From Pelomonas sp. Root1444 (GTDB taxonomy: Bacteria > Pseudomonadota > Gammaproteobacteria > Burkholderiales > Burkholderiaceae_C): DNA of 64,000 nt. The notes under the pieces were generated by a model that saw nothing but the letters and a program-made list of their open reading frames with translations, did not search any database and was not told where the DNA came from. The stretch spans positions 922,720 through 986,719 of the forward strand of contig NZ_LMFP01000003.1 in the NCBI RefSeq assembly GCF_001426885.1, read 5' to 3'. Position 1 is the first letter of the stretch; every line of letters begins with the position of its first letter. Positions 20,022 through 29,218 of this stretch are shown here, one piece after another. The position numbers and the translations under genes were made by a program.

Positions 20022-22756
20022 CCGACTTCAGCCGCCGACACTTCTTCAAGACCGCCACGTTGCCGATCGGCGGCCTGGCAGGCCTGGCAACCACCGCCGG
20101 CGCTGCACCGGCGCCCACGCCGGCCGCCGCCACCGTCGCCGTTCCTGACGACCTGCTGGCGCTGCGCTGGCTGGACGGCGCCGCGCCCGCGCCGCCGCTG
20201 GGCGCCACGCTGGGCCTGCCCTGGCCGCGTGGCCAGCACAAGAAGGACCAGCCCTTCCATGCGCTGGACGCCAAGGGCAGCCCGCTGCCGCTGCAGACCT
20301 GGCCGCTCGCCTACTGGCCCGACGGCTCGCTGAAGTGGACGGCGCATGCGCTGCCGGCCGGCGTGGACGCGGGCGCCCAGCCCAGCATCCGCCCCGGCAA
20401 GGGCACGGCCACCAGCGGCGCACGCGTCGCGGTGCGCGAGGCGGGGGACTTCGTCGAGGTCGACACCGGCGTCATCCGCGCCCGGCTGCCCCGCCAGGGC
20501 GCCCAGCTCATCCACAGCATCCTGCGCGATGGCCGCGAGGTGCTGGGCAGCTGCACCCTCGTCGCGCAGACCGACGACAAGCCCGATGCCGAGCAGGGAC
20601 CGGTCACGCAGGCGGCCTTCCAAAGCCGCATCGCCAAGCTCACCGTCGAGCAGGCCGGCCCGGTGCGCGCCGTCGTCAAGGTCGACGGCCAGCACCGCAG
20701 CGCGGCCGGCCGCGAGTGGCTGCCGTTCTCGGTGCGCTTCTATTTCTACGCGGGCGCCGAGTCGCTGCGCGTGATGCACAGCTTCGTCTTCGACGGCGAC
20801 GACCAGGGGGACTTCCTGCGCGGCATCGGCCTGCGCTTCGACGTGCCGCTGCGCGATGCGCTCTACGACCGCCACGTCCGCTTTGCCGGCGAGGCGGGCG
20901 GGCTGTGGGCCGAGGGCGTGCGCAACCTCACCGGCCTGCGCCGCGAGCCCGGCGCCGCCGTGCGCGAGGCGCAGCTGGCCGGCCGCGCCACGCCGCCGCT
21001 GGCGCAGTGGGGCGCGCAGGTGCGCAAGCTGCAGCACCGCATCCCCGCCTGGGGCGACTACACGCTGAGCCAGCTCAGCGCCGACGGCTTCCAGATCAAG
21101 AAGCGCACCAAGGCCGGCCACGGCTGGATACCGGCGGCCTTCGGCAAGCGCGCGCCGGGCAGCGGCTACATCGGCGGCGCAACCGGCGGCGTCGCCTTCG
21201 GCCTGCGCGACTTCTGGCAGCGCCACCCCACGCAGTTGGACATCCGCAACGCGCACACCGACGCCGCGCAGGTCACGCTGTGGATGCACGCGCCCGAGGC
21301 GCCGGCCATGGACCTGCGCTTCTATCACGATGGCCTGGGCATGGAGACGCACGAACAGGAGCTCGAAGGCCTGGAGATCACCTACGAGGACTACGAGAAG
21401 GGCTTCGGCACGCCGGTGGGCATCGCGCGCAGCAGCGAGATCACGCTGTGGGCGCTGGCCGCCACGCCCAGCCGCGAGCGCCTCGTGCAGATGGCCGCCG
21501 CGGTGCAGACGCCGCCGCAGCTTGCCGCCCATCCGGCGCGTTATCTGCAGGCCGGCGTGTTCGGCAAGCTGTGGAGCCTGCCCGACCGCAGCACGCCCAC
21601 GCGCGTGCAGATCGAGGACAGGCTGGACTTCCTGTTCGACTTCTACAAGAAGGAGGTCGAGCAGCGCCACTGGTACGGCTTCTGGGACTACGGCGACATC
21701 CGCCACACCTACGACAGCGACCGCCACGAATGGCGCTACGACGTCGGCGGCTACGCCTGGGACAACTCGGAGCTGTCGCCCGACCTGTGGCTCTGGTACG
21801 CCTACCTGCGCAGCGGCCGGGCCGACATCTTCCGCTTCGCCGAGGCCATGGTGCGCCACACCAGCGAGGTCGACATCTACCACGCCGGCCGCTTCCAGGG
21901 CCTGGGCACGCGGCACAACGTGCAGCACTGGGGCTGCAGCGCCAAGCAGGCGCGCATCTCCACGTCGGCCTACCGGCGCTTCTACTACTACCTGACCGCC
22001 GACGAGCGCGTCGGCGACGTGATGCGCGAGGTGCTGAACGCCGACGAGAAGATGGACGCGGTCGACCCGGTGCGCAAGATCGCCGGCCGCGTGGACAAGG
22101 GACCGTGGCCCGCGCGCATCGGCTTCGGCACCGACTGGGGCTCCGTCGTCGCCAACGTGCTGACCGAGTGGGAGCGCACTGGCGACAAGCGCTGGCGCGA
22201 CAAGCTGCTGCGCGGCATGAAGGGCATCGCCGCCATGCCGCACGGCTTCTTCACCGGCAGCGGCGGCTACGAGCCCACCGGGCCCAACGAAGGCGCCTTC
22301 CACAACGTCAGCGGCGACAAGCTCAGCGCCAGCCATTTGAGCGCCGTCTTCGGCGCCGTCGAGATGATGGCCGAGCTGGTGGAGCTGATCGACGAGCCGG
22401 CCTTCAAGCAGGCCTGGCTGCAGTACTGCGAGCTGTACAACGCGCCGAAGGACCAGCAGGCCAAGGCGCTGGGTGCGCCGCACGGCGGCGGCACGGTGCT
22501 CAGCGTCGGCCATTCGCGCCTGAGCGCCTATGCCGCCAGGCAGAAGCAGGACAAGGCGCTGGCGCAGCGCGCCTGGCGCGAGTTCCTGGCAGACGACCCG
22601 CGCGGCGTCAAGACGCTGAAGACCACCCGCATCGCCGGCCCGCTGGCGCTGAACCCGGTGGACGAGGCGCCCTGGATCAGCACCAACGACACGGCGCAAT
22701 GGGGGCTGGCGGCGATCCAGAACCTCGCGCTCATCGGCGATCAACTGACCGACTGA
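20018..22756 (+). CDS. Tat-exported exo-rhamnogalacturonan lyase-like protein (PL26/YetA family)
   Basis: 912-residue protein starting with a twin-arginine signal (SRRHFFK, then a hydrophobic stretch and AGAAPA), so probably exported folded to the periplasm. It shows the layout of the PcRGLX/YetA family: an N-terminal RIFT-type barrel (about 40-330), a central beta sandwich and a C-terminal alpha/alpha toroid (from about 520, RLDFLFDFYKKEVEQRHWYGFWDYGDI split by context). PcRGLX, founder of PL26, removes unsaturated disaccharides from RG-I chain ends. Activity here is inferred from family and position. Start overlaps the transporter stop; an acetylesterase follows after 1 bp. Confidence 0.8.
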   Translation: MTDFSRRHFFKTATLPIGGLAGLATTAGAAPAPTPAAATVAVPDDLLALRWLDGAAPAPPLGATLGLPWPRGQHKKDQPFHALDAKGSPLPLQTWPLAYWPDGSLKWTAHALPAGVDAGAQPSIRPGKGTATSGARVAVREAGDFVEVDTGVIRARLPRQGAQLIHSILRDGREVLGSCTLVAQTDDKPDAEQGPVTQAAFQSRIAKLTVEQAGPVRAVVKVDGQHRSAAGREWLPFSVRFYFYAGAESLRVMHSFVFDGDDQGDFLRGIGLRFDVPLRDALYDRHVRFAGEAGGLWAEGVRNLTGLRREPGAAVREAQLAGRATPPLAQWGAQVRKLQHRIPAWGDYTLSQLSADGFQIKKRTKAGHGWIPAAFGKRAPGSGYIGGATGGVAFGLRDFWQRHPTQLDIRNAHTDAAQVTLWMHAPEAPAMDLRFYHDGLGMETHEQELEGLEITYEDYEKGFGTPVGIARSSEITLWALAATPSRERLVQMAAAVQTPPQLAAHPARYLQAGVFGKLWSLPDRSTPTRVQIEDRLDFLFDFYKKEVEQRHWYGFWDYGDIRHTYDSDRHEWRYDVGGYAWDNSELSPDLWLWYAYLRSGRADIFRFAEAMVRHTSEVDIYHAGRFQGLGTRHNVQHWGCSAKQARISTSAYRRFYYYLTADERVGDVMREVLNADEKMDAVDPVRKIAGRVDKGPWPARIGFGTDWGSVVANVLTEWERTGDKRWRDKLLRGMKGIAAMPHGFFTGSGGYEPTGPNEGAFHNVSGDKLSASHLSAVFGAVEMMAELVELIDEPAFKQAWLQYCELYNAPKDQQAKALGAPHGGGTVLSVGHSRLSAYAARQKQDKALAQRAWREFLADDPRGVKTLKTTRIAGPLALNPVDEAPWISTNDTAQWGLAAIQNLALIGDQLTD

Positions 22757-22757
22757 C

Positions 22758-24026
22758 ATGAACATGCGGCTTTTGCTTTCCACGCTTCTCGCTTTGCCGC
22801 TGTGCCTCGGTGGCTGCGCCTCGCAGCCACCGGCTGCGGACGCACTGCGCCTGGACCTCGCCGGCACGCCCGAGCCGACCTACAGCCGCGAGCGCGGCAA
22901 CGGCTTCGAGCCAGGCGCGCCGCGCAACGCGGCCGGCCAGCCGAGCTTCTTCACGGTGGACGTGCCGGCCGAGGGCAACTACCGCGTCACAGTGACGCTG
23001 GGCGGGGCCAAGGCCAGCGACACGACGATCAAGAGCGAGTTGCGCCGCCTGATGCTGGACGCCGTGCCGGTGCCGGCGGGCGGCACCGCGACGCGCAGCT
23101 TCATCGTCAACGTGCGCACGGCCCGCATCGCCGCAGTGCCCGGCGCGACCCCACCCATCGAAGCCGGCGTCGTCAAGCTCAAGGAGCCGCGCGAGAGCAA
23201 GGACGAGATCTGGGCCTGGGACCAGCGCATCACGCTGGAGATCAACGGCGCGCAACCCGCGCTGCGCAGCCTCGTCATCGAACCGGTGAAGGTGCCCACC
23301 GTCTTCCTGCTCGGCGACTCCACCGTGGCCGACCAGTCCCGCGAGCCGTACAGCAGTTGGGGCCAGATGCTGACGGCGCTGTTCAAGCCCACCGTCGCGG
23401 TGGCCAACCACGCGCAGTCCGGCGAGACCTTCCGCGACTCGCTGGCGCGCCGGCGCATCGACAAGATCCTGTCGGTCATGCAGCCGGGCGACACGGTGCT
23501 GCTGCAGTTCGGCCACAACGACCAGAAGCAGCAGAAGGACGGCAGCGGCAATGCCGAGACCTACAAGGCCGAGCTGCGCACGCATGCCGAGCGCATCCTG
23601 GCCCGCGGCGGCGTGCCGGTTGTCGTGTCGTCGATGGAGCGCCGCAACTTCGACCCACAGGGCCGTTTCAAGCCCAGCCTGACCGAGTACGCCGACGCCG
23701 CGCGCGCGGTGGCCAGGGACATGAAGCTGGCCTTCATCGACCTCAACGCGATGAGCCAGCAGTTCTACGCGGCGCTGGGCCCCGAGCGCTCGCAGGCGGC
23801 CCACCCGATGAACAACGGCAAGCTCGACAACACCCACCACAACAACTACGGCGCCATGCAGTTGGCGCGTTTGGTGGCGCTGGGCCTGCGGGAAGCCCGC
23901 GTGCCGGTGGCGGCGCAGCTGCGCGATGATCTGGGCACCATAGACCCGGGCAAGCCGCAGCCGCCGGAGCAGTTCCGCGTGGCACCGAGCCCGGGCTTCA
24001 CCCAACAACGACCGCTCGGCGACTGA
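22758..24026 (+). CDS. Rhamnogalacturonan acetylesterase, SGNH family (CE12)
   Basis: 422-residue lipoprotein (lipobox LGGC near residue 20). An N-terminal beta-rich region (about 30-175) precedes the SGNH hydrolase domain: block I GDSTVAD with nucleophile Ser188, a Gly block (NHAQSGET), QFGHND, and a C-terminal DNTHHNNYGA carrying the catalytic His. The family removes acetyl groups from RG-I galacturonate, opening the backbone to lyases. It sits one base after the PL26-like gene, and its stop overlaps the next start (TGATG). A second, double-domain esterase of this type is at the right edge of the window. Confidence 0.88.
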   Translation: MNMRLLLSTLLALPLCLGGCASQPPAADALRLDLAGTPEPTYSRERGNGFEPGAPRNAAGQPSFFTVDVPAEGNYRVTVTLGGAKASDTTIKSELRRLMLDAVPVPAGGTATRSFIVNVRTARIAAVPGATPPIEAGVVKLKEPRESKDEIWAWDQRITLEINGAQPALRSLVIEPVKVPTVFLLGDSTVADQSREPYSSWGQMLTALFKPTVAVANHAQSGETFRDSLARRRIDKILSVMQPGDTVLLQFGHNDQKQQKDGSGNAETYKAELRTHAERILARGGVPVVVSSMERRNFDPQGRFKPSLTEYADAARAVARDMKLAFIDLNAMSQQFYAALGPERSQAAHPMNNGKLDNTHHNNYGAMQLARLVALGLREARVPVAAQLRDDLGTIDPGKPQPPEQFRVAPSPGFTQQRPLGD

Positions 24027-25273
24027 TGAAGTCTCACCTGCTTGCCCTGGCGCTGGCCTGCGCCACGCTGACCCACGCGCCCGCCACCGTTGCAGCGCCG
24101 CCCAAGGCCGCCGAGGCCATCACCGCGCAAGGCTTCTCGCCCGAGCGCCTCAAGCGCCTGGACGCCGCCATCGAGGAACAGATCGCCGGCAAGCAGCTCG
24201 CCGGCGGCGTGATGGCCGTGCTGCGCGATGGCAAGCCGGTGGTTTTCAAGGCCTATGGCCAGCGCGACATCGAGAACGCCCGGCCGATGCGCACGGACAC
24301 GATCTTCCGCATCGCGTCCATGACCAAGGCGCTGACGTCGGTCGCGGCCATGATCCTTTACGAAGAAGGCCGCTTCCTGTTGAAGGAGCCGGTCTCGCGC
24401 TACCTGCCGGCCTTCGCCAACCTGCAGGTCGCCTTGCCCCAAGGCGGCACCGAGAAGGCGCGCCGGCCGCTGACCATCCACGACCTGCTGACGCACACGG
24501 CCGGCATGAGTTACGGCCCCGGCCCGGCCAAGGCCGCCTATGACGCGGCCGGCATGAAGGACTGGTACCTCGTCGGCCACGACGAGACGCTGGCCGCATG
24601 GACCGACCGCCTCGCCGCGCTGCCGCTGCAGGGCCAGCCGGGCGAGGCTTTCACCTACGGCTATGCGACCGACGTGCTGGGCCGCCTCGTCGAGGTCGTG
24701 TCCGGCCAGCCGCTGGACCGCTTCATCAAGGAGCGCATCACCGACCCGCTGCGCATGCCGGACACCAGCTTCTTCCTGCCCGCAGACAAGCTTGATCGCC
24801 TGGCGAATGTCTACGGCCTGGAGGGCGGGCAGCTCAAGCTCATGGAAACCAGCGCGCGCAGCGACTTCGTCAACGGCCCGCGCAAGCTGCTCTCAGGCGG
24901 CGCAGGCATGCTGTCCACCGCGGGCGACTACACCCGCTTCCTGCAGATGCTGCTCAACAAGGGCGAGCTGGACGGCGTGCGCATCCTGGCGCCCAAGACG
25001 GTGGCGCTGATGACGGCCGACCACCTCGGCACCAGGTCCGGCGGTGACGCCGATGGCTTCGGTCTGGGCTTCTGGGTCAACGTGCGCACGGGCGGCTTCA
25101 GGGAGCTGGGCAGCGAGGGTGCCTTCGGCTGGGGCAGCGCCTATTTCCCGCAGTACACGGTGGACCCGAAGGAGCGGCTGGTCATCCTGCTGATGACGCA
25201 GCTGCGCCCGGCCGGCAACTCCACCCTCAACCTGCGCGTGCGCAACCTGACCTACCAGGCGCTGCTGCGCTGA
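24026..25273 (+). CDS. Secreted serine hydrolase, class C beta-lactamase fold
   Basis: 415-residue protein with a signal peptide (about 1-24). The S-x-x-K motif is SMTK with Ser98 and Lys101; the Tyr motif is within FTYGYATD. The fold covers class C beta-lactamases, DD-peptidases and EstB-type esterases. The location, coupled to an RG acetylesterase (TGATG overlap), favours an esterase acting on a pectin ester, but the sequence alone does not settle this. Last gene of the 18.4-25.3 kb operon; a protease gene converges from the other strand 19 bp away. Confidence 0.8.
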   Translation: MKSHLLALALACATLTHAPATVAAPPKAAEAITAQGFSPERLKRLDAAIEEQIAGKQLAGGVMAVLRDGKPVVFKAYGQRDIENARPMRTDTIFRIASMTKALTSVAAMILYEEGRFLLKEPVSRYLPAFANLQVALPQGGTEKARRPLTIHDLLTHTAGMSYGPGPAKAAYDAAGMKDWYLVGHDETLAAWTDRLAALPLQGQPGEAFTYGYATDVLGRLVEVVSGQPLDRFIKERITDPLRMPDTSFFLPADKLDRLANVYGLEGGQLKLMETSARSDFVNGPRKLLSGGAGMLSTAGDYTRFLQMLLNKGELDGVRILAPKTVALMTADHLGTRSGGDADGFGLGFWVNVRTGGFRELGSEGAFGWGSAYFPQYTVDPKERLVILLMTQLRPAGNSTLNLRVRNLTYQALLR

Positions 25274-25292
25274 CCTGCGATGGGGTGGGCCG

Positions 25293-26438
25293 TCACCACC
25301 ACATGACGGCCGTCTCGCCCGCCGCAGCTGCGTAGTACATGCGCACGCGCAGCACATAGCTGCGCCCGCGTTGCAGCCTGAGCTTGAGCTGGGCGTTGCG
25401 GTCCTCGCCGCTGTCGTCGTCGCCGCCGCGGAACTTCAGGTCACCGGCGCTGTCCTCGAACAGCGCGAGCAGCGTGTCCGCCTCGCCGAAGGTCGCGATC
25501 TGGTAGCTGCGCGTGCGCGGCGGCTTGATGCGCAGGTCGATCTGCTGCCCGGCCGCAATCTGCAGCCGGTGCGACTCCGCCAGCACCAGCTCGCTGAATT
25601 CATCCACCGGCGGCTGGGCCGGGTAGATCTTGCGCACCTGCGCGATGTCGCGCGCGGACAGGCCGCCGGCCGGCTGCAGCGGCTCCACGCGGTACATCTC
25701 GGGCTGCTGGATCAGGCCGGGGCCGAAGGGATAGTGCATCACCGAGTCCGGGTCCCAGGACGTGCCCTCCACGGTGGACTCGTCCAGCTTGCGCAGGATG
25801 TTGAAGTGGGTCTTCTGGCGCGACCAGCGGTTGGGCGGCGCCGCCAGTGCGGCGTACACCTTCTCCTCGTCCCAGACGATGCCCGAGAAGGGGTTCTGGT
25901 GCTCGTGGTTGAAGCCCAGCGCATGGCCGATCTCGTGGATGGCGGTGTCCAGGTCGCGGGTCACGTCCCAGCCGATGTTCATCGTGCGTTCGCCCGCCGC
26001 GACGTCCAGCAGCGCCCGCCCGACGTAGGACCAGCTGCCGTCACCGGCCATGAAGCCGATGCGCACCATCGCCTGCTCGGGGCTGGCCACCTCGCGAAAG
26101 CGCAGGCCCAGCCCGAGCTTGGCCCAGGCATCGAAGGCCTTGCGCACCGCCTGCTTCTGCTCCGCCGGGCCGGCCCAGGGCACGAAGCGGCTGCTGCCGT
26201 CGGACAGCGTTACCGTCTGGCCGTCACTGGGTCGGTCGTAGAAGTAGTACGTCAGCTCGGTGCCGTTCAGCCACTTGTCGCGCAGCGTGTTGATGGCCGC
26301 GGCGCGTTCGCCGAACACCTGTGGGCCGGCTGCCGGCGGCAGGCCGGGGCGCACGTTGCAATAGTGGAAGGCGTAGCGCAGCGGCTGGGCCGCGTCATCG
26401 GCGGCGGCACGGCGCGTGCTGCTGGACATGGTGGCCAT
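25293..26438 (-). CDS. Astacin-like zinc metalloprotease (metzincin)
   Basis: 381-residue protein with the extended zinc motif HEIGHALGFNHEH (His168, Glu169, His172, His178) and a Met-turn (SVMHYPF), together the signature of metzincins such as astacins. A beta-rich C-terminal stretch of about 100 residues, with RSYVLRVRMYYA, resembles pre-peptidase C-terminal domains. No classical signal peptide is seen, so export by another route or intracellular action is open. GGAGG six bases before the ATG at 26438 fixes the start. It is transcribed against its neighbours and has no obvious tie to pectin breakdown. Confidence 0.85.
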   Translation of the reverse strand: MATMSSSTRRAAADDAAQPLRYAFHYCNVRPGLPPAAGPQVFGERAAAINTLRDKWLNGTELTYYFYDRPSDGQTVTLSDGSSRFVPWAGPAEQKQAVRKAFDAWAKLGLGLRFREVASPEQAMVRIGFMAGDGSWSYVGRALLDVAAGERTMNIGWDVTRDLDTAIHEIGHALGFNHEHQNPFSGIVWDEEKVYAALAAPPNRWSRQKTHFNILRKLDESTVEGTSWDPDSVMHYPFGPGLIQQPEMYRVEPLQPAGGLSARDIAQVRKIYPAQPPVDEFSELVLAESHRLQIAAGQQIDLRIKPPRTRSYQIATFGEADTLLALFEDSAGDLKFRGGDDDSGEDRNAQLKLRLQRGRSYVLRVRMYYAAAAGETAVMWW

Positions 26439-26550
26439 GGAAACCTCCGAAGCGGGTGGCGACCTTTCAGCTTAGGCAGTGGCCGCGCCGCCTGCTCCGC
26501 CAACTTGGGGGCAACCCTGGGCCGGCATCCCCCCGATGCAGGATGAAGCG

Positions 26551-26574
26551 AAACGCTCAACCGGTTGAGTACAC
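26551..26574. promoter_or_regulatory. Palindromic operator upstream of the PL4 lyase gene
   Basis: CTCAACCGGTTGAG (26556-26569) is a perfect 14-bp palindrome 90 bp before the PL4 start. With its left flank it reads AAACGCTCA-N6-TGAG, the same half-site and spacing as the larger palindrome between rhaR and rhaD (31727-31750). It is therefore a candidate site for the same regulator. Confidence 0.6.
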
Positions 26575-26659
26575 GCGGCGAGCGCCCCTGCCTAGAGTCC
26601 GCTCCGGCAGACGGGCAAGCCCGTCGACCGTGAACAACGACACAAAACCAGGAGACTTC

Positions 26660-28486
26660 ATGAACACGACAAGCTCGCGCCCGCCCTGGGCGCGCTGGCT
26701 CGCTGCAGGCCTGCTCGCGACGCTGGCACCGGCCGCCATGGCCGCCTTCAGCATCACGACCGTCCACGACAACAACAACGCGGCGCGGCCGCAGTACGTC
26801 ATCGACACCGATGGCGGGTTGGTGTTCAAGGTGCGCGGCTGGGACAGCAGCAGCACCACGGCCATCGGCGACTTGTCCAGCATGGTCTACAAGGGCGTGG
26901 AGTACGCCGACCCCTCGCGCGGCACCCAGCTCAACTCCGGGGCCGACTGGCTCTACAACGGCGTCGGCGCCGTCGGCCTGAAGGTCGAGGCCGTAAGCGC
27001 GAACGGCACCGCGACGCCGGCCTCCACGGTCAACGGCGGCGTGGTCAATGCGACGGACTACATCCGCGTCACGATCACCAGCACCAGCACCAAGGGCGGC
27101 GTGCTGACGCACTACTACGTCGTCAAGCGCGGTGAGTCCAACATCCACATGGGCACGCACTTCACCGAGCAGCCCGACGTGCACGGCCTGGTGCGCTTCA
27201 TCGCCCGCATTCCCGTCGCCAAGCTGCCCAACGGCGGCCCGGCCCATGCGGCCGGCGGCCTGGTCACCTACAACGGCGAGAGCTTCTGGGCCGAGGACCT
27301 GCGCGGCACCAGCGGCGCCATCGAAGCCAGCGACGTGTTCGGCTTCCCGAGCACCGACGCGCGCTACGGCCAGACGCGCTCCAAGCACTACGCCAACCGC
27401 CGCCTGAAGGACTGGGAATTCGTCGGCGGCAGCGGCCCGGGCGTGGGCATCTGGTTCTGGCGCGACAACAACGAAGGCGGCTCCAGCGGCCCGTTCTACC
27501 GCAGCCTGCTGCAGCAGATCACCAGCACGAACAACGAGCTGACCTACATCGTCAACTACGGCGAGGCGCAGACGGAGCCCTTCCGGCTGAACGTGCTGAA
27601 CACGTACACGATGATCTTCAACGACGGCAGCGTGCCCACGGCAAGGCCCGACACCAGCTGGTACGGCCAGGTGGGCCTGGTGGGCTACGTGCCGCCGGTG
27701 GGCCGTGGCTCGGTCAGCGGCGCCGGCCTGACGGGCCGCATCGCGGGCATTCCCTACACGGTGGGTTTCGCCAATGCGCAGGCGCAGTACTGGGCCGACG
27801 CCGATCCCGTGGACGGGCACTTCACGGCCAGCGGCATGCTGCCCGGCGACTACACGATGACCATCTACAAGGGCGAACTCGCCGTGCAGACGGGCTCGGT
27901 GACGGTGACCGCCAACGCCAGCTACGCGATGAACCCCGTGGCCATCACGGCCGACCCGGAAGCCACGCCCGCCCTGTGGCGCATCGGCCGCTGGGACGGC
28001 ACGCCGCGGGAGTTCATCAACGGCGACAAGCTGACCTTCATGCACCCGTCCGATGTGCGCATGGCGTCGTGGAACGTCGCGCCCTTCGTCGTCGGCCAGT
28101 CCAACCCCGCGACGCAATGGCCGGCCTACCAGTGGAAGGACGTGAACAACGGCCTGCAGGTCCGCTTCACGCTGCGCCGCGGCCAGAACGCCGCGCCGCT
28201 GCGGCTGCGCATCGGCACCACCGCCGACTTCGCCGGCGCCCGCCCGCAGGTCACGGTCAACAGCTGGAGCTCTGCCATCCCGGCCGCACCGCCAAAGGTC
28301 TCGCGCAACCTGACCGTGGGCACCTACCGCGGCTTCAACCGCACGTACACCTTCGACATCCCGGCCTCGCAACTGGTTGTGGGCACCAACGTGCTGACCA
28401 TCAACACCGTCAGCGGCACCGCCGGCGCCGGCTTCCTGAGCCCGGCACTGTCTTTCGACGCCATCGACCTCGTGCCCACGAACTGA
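26660..28486 (+). CDS. Rhamnogalacturonan endolyase, PL4
   Basis: 608-residue secreted protein; signal peptide about 1-29 (PAAMAA). The family's three domains are recognisable: a catalytic beta-sandwich domain (about 30-345), an FN3-like domain starting at GSVSGAGLTGRI (about 348) and a C-terminal carbohydrate-binding-like jelly roll from LWRIGRWDGTPREF (about 437). PL4 enzymes cleave the rhamnose-galacturonate backbone of RG-I by beta-elimination, leaving unsaturated ends. AGGAGA lies before the ATG at 26660. It starts its own unit with a palindromic operator upstream; a PEP-CTERM protein gene follows after 8 bp. Confidence 0.9.
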   Translation: MNTTSSRPPWARWLAAGLLATLAPAAMAAFSITTVHDNNNAARPQYVIDTDGGLVFKVRGWDSSSTTAIGDLSSMVYKGVEYADPSRGTQLNSGADWLYNGVGAVGLKVEAVSANGTATPASTVNGGVVNATDYIRVTITSTSTKGGVLTHYYVVKRGESNIHMGTHFTEQPDVHGLVRFIARIPVAKLPNGGPAHAAGGLVTYNGESFWAEDLRGTSGAIEASDVFGFPSTDARYGQTRSKHYANRRLKDWEFVGGSGPGVGIWFWRDNNEGGSSGPFYRSLLQQITSTNNELTYIVNYGEAQTEPFRLNVLNTYTMIFNDGSVPTARPDTSWYGQVGLVGYVPPVGRGSVSGAGLTGRIAGIPYTVGFANAQAQYWADADPVDGHFTASGMLPGDYTMTIYKGELAVQTGSVTVTANASYAMNPVAITADPEATPALWRIGRWDGTPREFINGDKLTFMHPSDVRMASWNVAPFVVGQSNPATQWPAYQWKDVNNGLQVRFTLRRGQNAAPLRLRIGTTADFAGARPQVTVNSWSSAIPAAPPKVSRNLTVGTYRGFNRTYTFDIPASQLVVGTNVLTINTVSGTAGAGFLSPALSFDAIDLVPTN

Positions 28487-28494
28487 GCAAGCCC

Positions 28495-29157
28495 ATGAAG
28501 AACCAACTTATTCCCCTGCTGGCCGCGCTGCTCGCAGCACCCGCCATTGCCGGCGTCGTGCAGACCACCGGCACTGGCAGCGCCACGCCGGGCGCGACCC
28601 ACCTGACCTACGCCGCCGATTTCGAGGCCAACACCGGCCTCGACAACCCGTGGTCGGAAGGCGGCCTGCTGTTCACCCACACCGGGCTGGCCAACGACAA
28701 CGGCGGCTGCGGCTATGCCGGCGAGTTCTGCGTGGACCTGGCCGGCGGCCAGCTTTACAGCGAGGCCTTCTCGGGCAACTACTTCGCCACCGCCGGCAGC
28801 AATGCCTACCTGTCCATCCGCAGCACCGGTGCCGCGCTGCACGGCATCGAGTTCGCGGTGGACTCGGGCTACGCCAGCATCTACGTGATGTGGCAGACCT
28901 GGCTGAACGGCGCACTGACCGGCAGCGGCAAGGCCTCGCTGGGCGCGGCCGGGGTCGGCGACGTGCTCGGGTTGAGGGACCTGGCCGGCTTCACGGAAGT
29001 GCGCGTGTTCGCGTTCGACAGCGCGAGCGACAACAGCGGCTACAGCGTGCCGGCGATCGACAGCGTGCGCGCGTTCACGGTGCCGGAACCGGGGTCGCTG
29101 GCATTGGCGGCGGCTGGGTTAGGCATGGCCGGCTTGCGCCGCCGGCGCGTGGTCTAA
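28495..29157 (+). CDS. PEP-CTERM sorting-domain protein
   Basis: 220-residue exported protein: signal peptide (about 1-19), a beta-rich body of unknown function with two Cys in GGCGYAGEFC, and a C-terminal sorting signal VPEPGSLALAAAGLGMAGLRRRR (PEP motif, hydrophobic helix, basic tail). PEP-CTERM proteins are processed by exosortase and are often linked to exopolysaccharide. The body resembles NPCBM/lectin-like sandwiches only in composition, so no binding role is claimed. It is 8 bp after the PL4 gene and probably co-transcribed, which suggests a surface protein that works on or near pectin. Confidence 0.85.
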   Translation: MKNQLIPLLAALLAAPAIAGVVQTTGTGSATPGATHLTYAADFEANTGLDNPWSEGGLLFTHTGLANDNGGCGYAGEFCVDLAGGQLYSEAFSGNYFATAGSNAYLSIRSTGAALHGIEFAVDSGYASIYVMWQTWLNGALTGSGKASLGAAGVGDVLGLRDLAGFTEVRVFAFDSASDNSGYSVPAIDSVRAFTVPEPGSLALAAAGLGMAGLRRRRVV

Positions 29158-29182
29158 GCCACTACCGCTGCATTCCATCAGC

Positions 29183-29207
29183 GGTGCCGGGAGTTCGCCC
29201 CGGCACC
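29183..29207. terminator. Bidirectional hairpin between convergent genes
   Basis: GGTGCCGGG and CCCGGCACC form a perfect 9-bp stem with a 7-base loop in the 61-bp gap between the PEP-CTERM gene and the kinase gene. There is no T-run on either side, so intrinsic termination is plausible but not certain. Confidence 0.5.
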
Positions 29208-29218
29208 CCACGCACGCG

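Noticed and set aside
19979-22867. Open frame of 962 codons on the minus strand
   Set aside because: Antisense to the PL26-like gene; no recognisable motif.
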